From contig KL197721.1 of NCBI GenBank assembly GCA_000697665.1, forward strand, positions 666,112-730,111: a stretch of 64,000 nt of DNA, given 5' to 3'. Shown one piece after another: positions 58,319 to 64,000 of the stretch. Source of the DNA: Jaapia argillacea MUCL 33604. Taxonomy: Eukaryota > Basidiomycota > Agaricomycetes > Jaapiales > Jaapiaceae. A program made the translations under genes and the position numbers. Below the pieces are notes generated by a model, which worked only from the letters and a program-made list of their open reading frames with translations, ran no database searches and was not told the DNA's origin. How positions within the stretch are numbered: the first letter of the stretch is position 1; every line of letters starts with the position of its first letter.

Positions 58319-58913
58319 GCATAAAGAGGGCGTAGCGACAAAGAATAAGCTCAGCGACGTCAATTAGGTCATTTACCATATCGGTGTAGATAAGCACTTG
58401 AGTGCACTGCTTCTCATTCAATATTGTATTCGAATCATGGAACAAATTCCAGGTACTTGCAATCTACCTATATATCTCCTGGGCGTCTTGAGAAAATACC
58501 TTCAAATCCACTCCAGTGGAGCACTGGGCCCTGCGGATGACTCACGCCCAATGCCGGCCACTCAGTCCCCTGCACTTCCCCTGTGCCGATCTGAAGGGAC
58601 CAACCTCAAGCTTGCCAACATCTCCCCTCTCAACTTGAATCACAACCACCTACATTCAGCCATCGCTGTCGTCGATTCAACTCATCGGCGAGCCTATACA
58701 GAATTTCATGGACACTAGTTCGAAGGTTTTTTGCAGGTTCCAAAATGATTGTGCGGACAACAGCAGCCTCAGAGTGAGTGGGAGGAGCAGCTCATTAATG
58801 TCATAGTGGGAGTAGAAATACAATCCAGGTGTAGTGCGTACATACAAGAAACCGTAGTCTGAGGTCCGAATGTCGACGAAATGGGAGAATTGGGAGAATC
58901 ATCGGAAGTTAAC
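58319..58913. other. Intergenic region between the BTB and CmcJ-type genes
   Basis: It includes the BTB promoter and the 3' flank of the oxidoreductase gene. No coding signal seen. Confidence 0.4.
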
Positions 58914-59857
58914 TCAGTCATAGAAGACGAGGGCGCGCAGTTCAATGGACTCTCGAAGAGGCGCATCTGGGGGAGTAGTGGGGTCCTCGAAAGCAGTATG
59001 TGGCGTAAAGGCTGCGACGCCTTCTTTGGAATCAAAGCTGTGGAACATTGTTAGACCAAACACCCGATTTGCAAAAACAAAAACCCACCATTTGATCAAA
59101 ACAAACTCTTCAGGCGTCATTCCCTTCACATACTTCCACTTATGCCCAGGATTATACTTCACGCTCATGGTCTCGCCATTGTAATCCGGGTATCTGAGTG
59201 TAGTAGGGACGAAATCCCCCTTGGGATCGACACTCTGGAAGTCACAGAAGGCGAGGGGCCAATCAAGAGCGACGTGTTTAATCGGACGCCATAGATTGAT
59301 GATTTGGAAGCGACGTTTCACTAGTTCGGGAGCGTCGGTTGGAGGGAGATGTCGGTGAACCCGAGCGGTGGCTGACGCCTTCGTCTGGTCAACGTGAACT
59401 CGAGGAACTGGCTGACGTTTCTGAGGGGTATCTTCCGTCTCCTCAGGGCGGCGGCGGCGAATAGCTAGAGTAGTATGTAGTTTTAGCGGTCGGGAATGGA
59501 ACATTCACTGTGGAGAATATAAAACTGCTTACTGTGGTCGAAGATAACAACCCGACTTGCACCGGTTGCATCTTTGATGAATTCAATGCTCTCCGGGTAA
59601 TACTCTTCTTCAATCTCAGCGTCATTGGTGAAGGCTTTATGCTTCGCCTCGCGTTTAAAGAATTGGAATCCCGACGTATCGAGGGAGAACTGGTCCTCTT
59701 TCCCTCGAATACTTTCAATCTCGACGGTGTGCTCTATGGTCTCGAAGTTCCCTCTGGGCACGCCGCTCTTCGGATCTGGTGCGTTGATGAAGATCCAAGG
59801 GCGGGATCCATCAGTGGGGGGAGTGAAGTAGGACAAAGGTGCAGATACGGCGGCCAT
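58914..59857 (-). CDS. CmcJ/AsaB/NvfI-type oxidoreductase
   Basis: ATG 59857 (MAAVSAPLSYFTPPTDG) leads exon 1 with PWIFINAPDP, NFETIEHTVEIESIRG and YYPESIEFIKDATGASRVVIFDH. Exon 2 has RVHVDQTKASATARVHRHLP, RRFQIINLWRPIKHVALDWPLAFCD and GETMSVKYNPGHKWKYVKGM, and a final exon has FDSKEGVAAFTPHTAFEDP with the end RALVFYD. These are strong signatures of the fungal family related to cephamycin CmcJ, AsaB and NvfI, which are Fe(II)/2-oxoglutarate-type enzymes in secondary metabolism. His and Asp in VHVDQT and a later His could bind iron. The substrate is unknown and no biosynthetic cluster is visible nearby, so it may be a stand-alone tailoring or detoxifying enzyme. Confidence 0.87.
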
Positions 59858-60609
59858 GTGTGTGAGCTGCGAACTTGGTTATGGGAAACCTTGGCTTGAT
59901 ACTCTGTGCTTTTATATCTGGACTCTCCATGTTCTGAACGTTCTCAGATGGCGTGCTGCGACACTGGGGGTAGCGTGATCAGTGGCTGACCAAGCCGCTT
60001 CCCAAGGTGAAATATGTTAGGGTGCAACTTGCTGACTGAATGCCCGAACCTGCGCTGACATATCCATGCCATTTGGAAGAGGTGTAACTCAGAGGGGGAT
60101 GCGTGTAGCCTAGAAGCCTTGAAGCGGTTTGTGTGAGCGGAAGCTAATCATGGATGGTCCAGCCCGTCCACACAACTGATGCTTGAACATTCGCTTGGAC
60201 GTGGGACGGATTCTGGACTCGAGCCTCCACCGCGGACATCCGAAAATGCGGATTGAGGAGTAGATGCTCGTCTACCAGCACCTCAAGGTAGGCAAACACG
60301 AACGCGTTACTTTGTCAGGGAGGACTCAGCGGGGTATACAGTTGATCGTTAAGCATTCAATCTCACCGGGTTGGATTCGAAGCGAGGCGAACGACGGTTC
60401 GCAAATCGAGAAAGACTCCCAGATACTTAGGATATCGATATCAATGGGCCAAAATCAAGTTATTACATTTTGTAGTCCGTTTGTAGGTAAAGATATCATA
60501 GAAGATAGTCCGTGTGCAGCTCGTCGTCGGTCGTAAAATGGGGAATACTGAGAAGGTAGAAGGGGAAGCGTACAAGGAATGATCTATGGGGCCATGTACT
60601 ATAGTGTTC
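59858..60609. other. Intergenic region, glucan synthase 3' flank and CmcJ-type promoter
   Basis: A 90-codon plus-strand frame (60264-60536) has no recognisable features. Nothing else seen. Confidence 0.4.
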
Positions 60610-63600
60610 TTACAATTGATTGCAGAGCTTGCAGCTGAAAAGTATCCGTTCTCGGAAGATCACGGCTGTGGTGATAGAAGCGATGAGCATATGGCAAGGG
60701 ATCAGTGGTGAAGCATTGCAACTTACGGAGGGCGATCCCCGCAACGAATACGGCGAGGACGGTGATGTAAACCAAGCCGTATTTGACAACCTGAGTTAAC
60801 AGGTAAGGAATTGGAGACAACACAGATGTCCGGAAAACTCACAATCATGCGGCGTTGTCGCTTCACCTTCAGAGAGTATAAAGGTGCGCGGATCTGTTTC
60901 GAGGGGCGGAGCCAGACTTTGCACAAGGTCAGAATGAGGGGTACCCAAGATAAATATGGGTACTCACAGAGCATTGTCGCATGCATTTTGTCAATGTAGG
61001 GCACCAATACAGCGGGGGTCAACATGAAGAGAAGGAAGTGACCGATAAGGAAGTCGGAACTCCAGAGCGACAGCTCCACCACCTTCACGACGAACTCTCG
61101 TGCAGGCTGCGAAATAGCGTAAGAGCCAAGGCCACGGCCGTACCACTTTCCGGTCCACCAAGCCCGATTGGTCTCGTCATGTTTGAACTCTCGGGAAAGG
61201 AACACGGAGATAAGAACTTTGTGGATGGCACGTTCAACAGCGATGACTGCGATCAAGCCGAGGACAGCGTGAGCCGCATTCCAGAGCTCAAGGAACCACT
61301 GTACAAAATGTCAATGCGTGAAGCCAACGAGGAAAATGAAGACGAACCAAAAGCTCGAATGAAGCAATGATACCAGCAGTGCCGAGGAAATGGGCAATGA
61401 AGGCCATCAGAGACCCGAATCGTGGGAATACGGAGTCGAGCATGGGGCCGAGGAACAACGAAATGATGAAGAGAGTGATTAAGACCCCTGCGTTCCATAC
61501 AATCGGTCCCACGGCAATGACAGCAATACGGATCAGAGGGCTGGGGGGTTGTATGCCATTTTTGTCGGGGAATGACTTCACGAACATGTAAGCAATGACG
61601 AAGAGGACGGCCATCACGATAGGGAAGATGATTTCCGAGATCAAAACAGCTCTCCAGCCAGCGCGGGGAACGTCACCGGACAATTTGTCCGAAGGGAGAC
61701 CCAACTTCTTCTTCTTGTACCCGGTAATCATCGTTCGAGATAGACGACAATAGCCGATCCAAGAGTTGTTGTGTGACCGAGAGTTGCCGCGGCACATCCA
61801 GCGTAAGAATTCCCTGTCCGAAAGATCAACAAAAGGTTAGGTAGGTATCACTAAGAGCACGAACCTATAGTCGATGACGAAATCCGTGAAGGAGAACTGA
61901 TGGGGGTTGAAAATGAATGGTGCCACGCATAATGCAAGGGTTGAAATCCAGAAGTAGATGAGGTAGGGCGTCCACAACGACATGGTCACGTAAAGCAACA
62001 TGATGAGTGTTCTCATACCGAGGTAAATGCTGGGTCCAGCGAATCGGGAGTAGAGAATGCTGAAGTTGATGCGGGACGTTGCGAAGCCACGACCAGTTGC
62101 GATGTACCGAGCACCACCGAAATTCAAATTGCTGAGAATCGAGTGAGTGTAGATCTGGGTGGAGAAGACCTCGAACACTGGCGCCAAGGACATGAACTGT
62201 TTGCCCAGACGGATAAGAGCACGACCGGTTCCACGTTCCACGAGTTCTACAGAGCATCGTGAGCAACAATAACCATTGTGTTTAACATGGTCTACTCACC
62301 AGTAAGGAACAGGGGAAGGAAAGAAATCATGAACACCAGGAAGATGCTGATGATACAGTGGGCGATCCAGTCGTAAACGGGGACAAGGTTGTAGCACCCT
62401 CCCTGACCTCCGATGAATTGGCCGGATGAGGTGTATTTACAAATTTGCAATTCCGAGTTCAGCGTTCCCAAGAAGACCACTACATTAAATCGATGATGGT
62501 TAGTAGGCACCGTGAAGGAAATGAAGAGAGCTACGGACTGGTGACGATGAACATCTGGACGGACAAGATGACGAGCATGTTGTTGATGTGGAAACCAGGA
62601 TGGCCATAGTAGAAGGTGAGGAAGCGATCGATGGGGAGTTGTGTACCGAGGTAGTAGTATTCTCTGCTGAGCATTTGTTCACCCATACCCGTACCGATCT
62701 TGGTCTGGAAATTGAGAATGGTTCCAAAACCGAGATCACGACCTTTACCGCACTGATAGTACTCCGTGTGCTTGATGCGTCCGCCACGACCGAATGCTGT
62801 CATACCAGCGTAGATATCCTCGTTCAAATGCAACCCCTTCTGCGCCTTAGAGACACCTCCACGAGTATTCATGTAGAGGCCATTGAGGAAATCAGGATGA
62901 CCGTAATGCAACTTGCCACCGATCCAGGCTAAGGAACGTGCAGCGAGTGTACCGAAAGTTTGTTCCTTGCCAGCCGCAATGTCACCTAAGATACCGATGT
63001 TTTCGGAGAAGATGTACTCGCGAGCACCAACGATAGCGATGGGAGCCTTCTTGAACTCCTTTTGACCCCACTGTGCATACGGGCTCTGACTGGACATGTT
63101 GTACTCTTCGAACTCGCCGAGGATGTTACGGATCTTCAAACACTCCTCGAGATAATTGTCCTGATTGGCATCGATGAGCTGGAGATACTCGCCGCGGTAG
63201 AAGATGATGGCGTGATTCTGGTTGTCGGACTTGCCGTCGCCCAAGATGGGATTACCGGGGAGTTCGATGCGGAACTTGGGTCGACGTTTACCGGTTTCGG
63301 GGATAAAGTCGGAGTGACCGTCGATGAGAGCAGAGAACAAGCGCGGGTCACCGCCCTCTTTCCTGGGAGGTTCTTCCTCAAGGTATGCGATTTGTAGGTC
63401 GGGATAGGCACGAAGTAAGAACTCGGCGTTCTCCTGCTCCTCCTTGTTGAACTTCGAGTAGCGCTGCATAGACACGACGAACTTGAACTTGCGACGGGCC
63501 ATACGCTCCAACTCCCGCTCGAGCTTATCCGTGTTACCTCCGAATTGCTGAACGACCTCAGGATTCTCCACGCGATACAAGAGCTTGATAGCCTTGGCGT

Positions 63601-64000
63601 AGTTCATCATACCAGACACGGTGCGATAGAGGGTTTGCGCGCGAAGCGACGCCCAGATACGAGTGCGAAGGGTGAATTCCGGGGCAGCATTCTTGAAACC
63701 AATGCAGTAGAAGGGTAGATCGTCGGTCTTCGATTGGCCCTTCTCATCAAGGCCAAAGGCGTTGGGTCCAGCGAACATGCCTGCCTCTTCCGCGAGAATC
63801 TTCGTGTCCTTGACGAAATTGTCCCACTCGACTGTGTGGAGTTGTTTCAAGTACTCCAGCAACGTTACACGCATAGTGGGGTCCTCTTCCCTGATGATCT
63901 CTCGGAGGGACAAGAGAATCTGTTTTAGATATCGTTAGCTAAACGCTCCATTTCAAGGGAAGACGAAAGCGCACCTTCTCGCTATAATGTGGAGTCAAAA
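60610..64000 (-). CDS. FKS1: 1,3-beta-glucan synthase catalytic subunit, C-terminal part
   Basis: This is a plasma-membrane GT48 enzyme that makes the main cell-wall beta-1,3-glucan from UDP-glucose. The N-terminal half lies beyond the window. The first exon seen ends LTPHYSEK, then [32 protein letters not shown] begins the conserved cytoplasmic region: [31 protein letters not shown]-type [24 protein letters not shown]-type [16 protein letters not shown] and [21 protein letters not shown]. Multiple membrane helices follow from 62.5 kb down, with [24 protein letters not shown] at the position of hot spot 2. The last intron (60666-60726) joins GIAL to [18 protein letters not shown] and a stop at 60610; I chose it because the unspliced reading lacks the family's Cys-containing end. 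The gene appears intact as far as seen. Confidence 0.93.

Noticed and set aside
60599-60823. Glucan synthase ending [15 protein letters not shown]...
   Set aside because: This reads through a canonical GTAAGT donor. Splicing to CCGTGATC gives the Cys-containing end typical of the family and a stop at 60610.

Overview
The window looks like a nuclear contig from a basidiomycete, most likely an Agaricomycete. The signs are intron-dense genes with 45-70 nt GT-AG introns, a DUF6589 gene, a RecQ-like helicase of the kind amplified in mushroom genomes, an AA9 LPMO, an FKS-type glucan synthase and a basidiomycete-style BTB protein. A narrower placement (Sebacinales or relatives) would be a guess. No rRNA, convincing tRNA, CRISPR array or bacterial-type operon was seen.

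Layout. 1-3000 (+): 3' part of a WD40-repeat gene. 3241-5768 (-): LDB17/SPIN90 homologue. 6597-26040: an accessory locus built from an unnamed membrane-protein family, here called the RYGSGYPYG family after its most conserved motif. It holds five gene copies and one relic (P1-, P2+, P3 relic, P4-, P5+, P6+), explained by one tandem duplication of a three-gene block. Unit 2 was later invaded by a 7.07 kb DNA element with long inverted repeats, carrying a RecQ-like helicase and a DUF6589 gene in convergent orientation, and by a 1.16 kb hAT-type element inside P5. Two small MITE-like elements are also present.

26553-50228: three full-length ABCC-type ABC transporters. ABC1 (-) is head-to-head with ABC2 (+), and ABC3 (+) is a tandem duplicate of ABC2. 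A 605-base run of N lies inside ABC3. A stray copy of the last exon of the neighbouring isocitrate dehydrogenase gene sits between ABC2 and ABC3 and marks how the duplication happened. 50484-52421 (-): NADP-isocitrate dehydrogenase with a mitochondrial-type N-terminus and a C-terminal SKL. 53768-54742 (-): AA9 LPMO. 55712-56496 (-): small two-helix membrane protein. 57161-58318 (-): BTB/POZ protein. 58914-59857 (-): CmcJ/AsaB-type oxidoreductase. 60610-64000 (-): C-terminal part of 1,3-beta-glucan synthase, running off the window.

The most interesting parts are the helicase + DUF6589 element, whose insertion site can be read from the uninterrupted paralogous segment at 8.6 kb, and the RYGSGYPYG family, which looks like a fast-duplicating set of single-pass membrane proteins with a conserved YSxL tail motif. 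Splice sites were assigned by eye and by comparing paralogues; exon ends in the single-copy genes are less certain.
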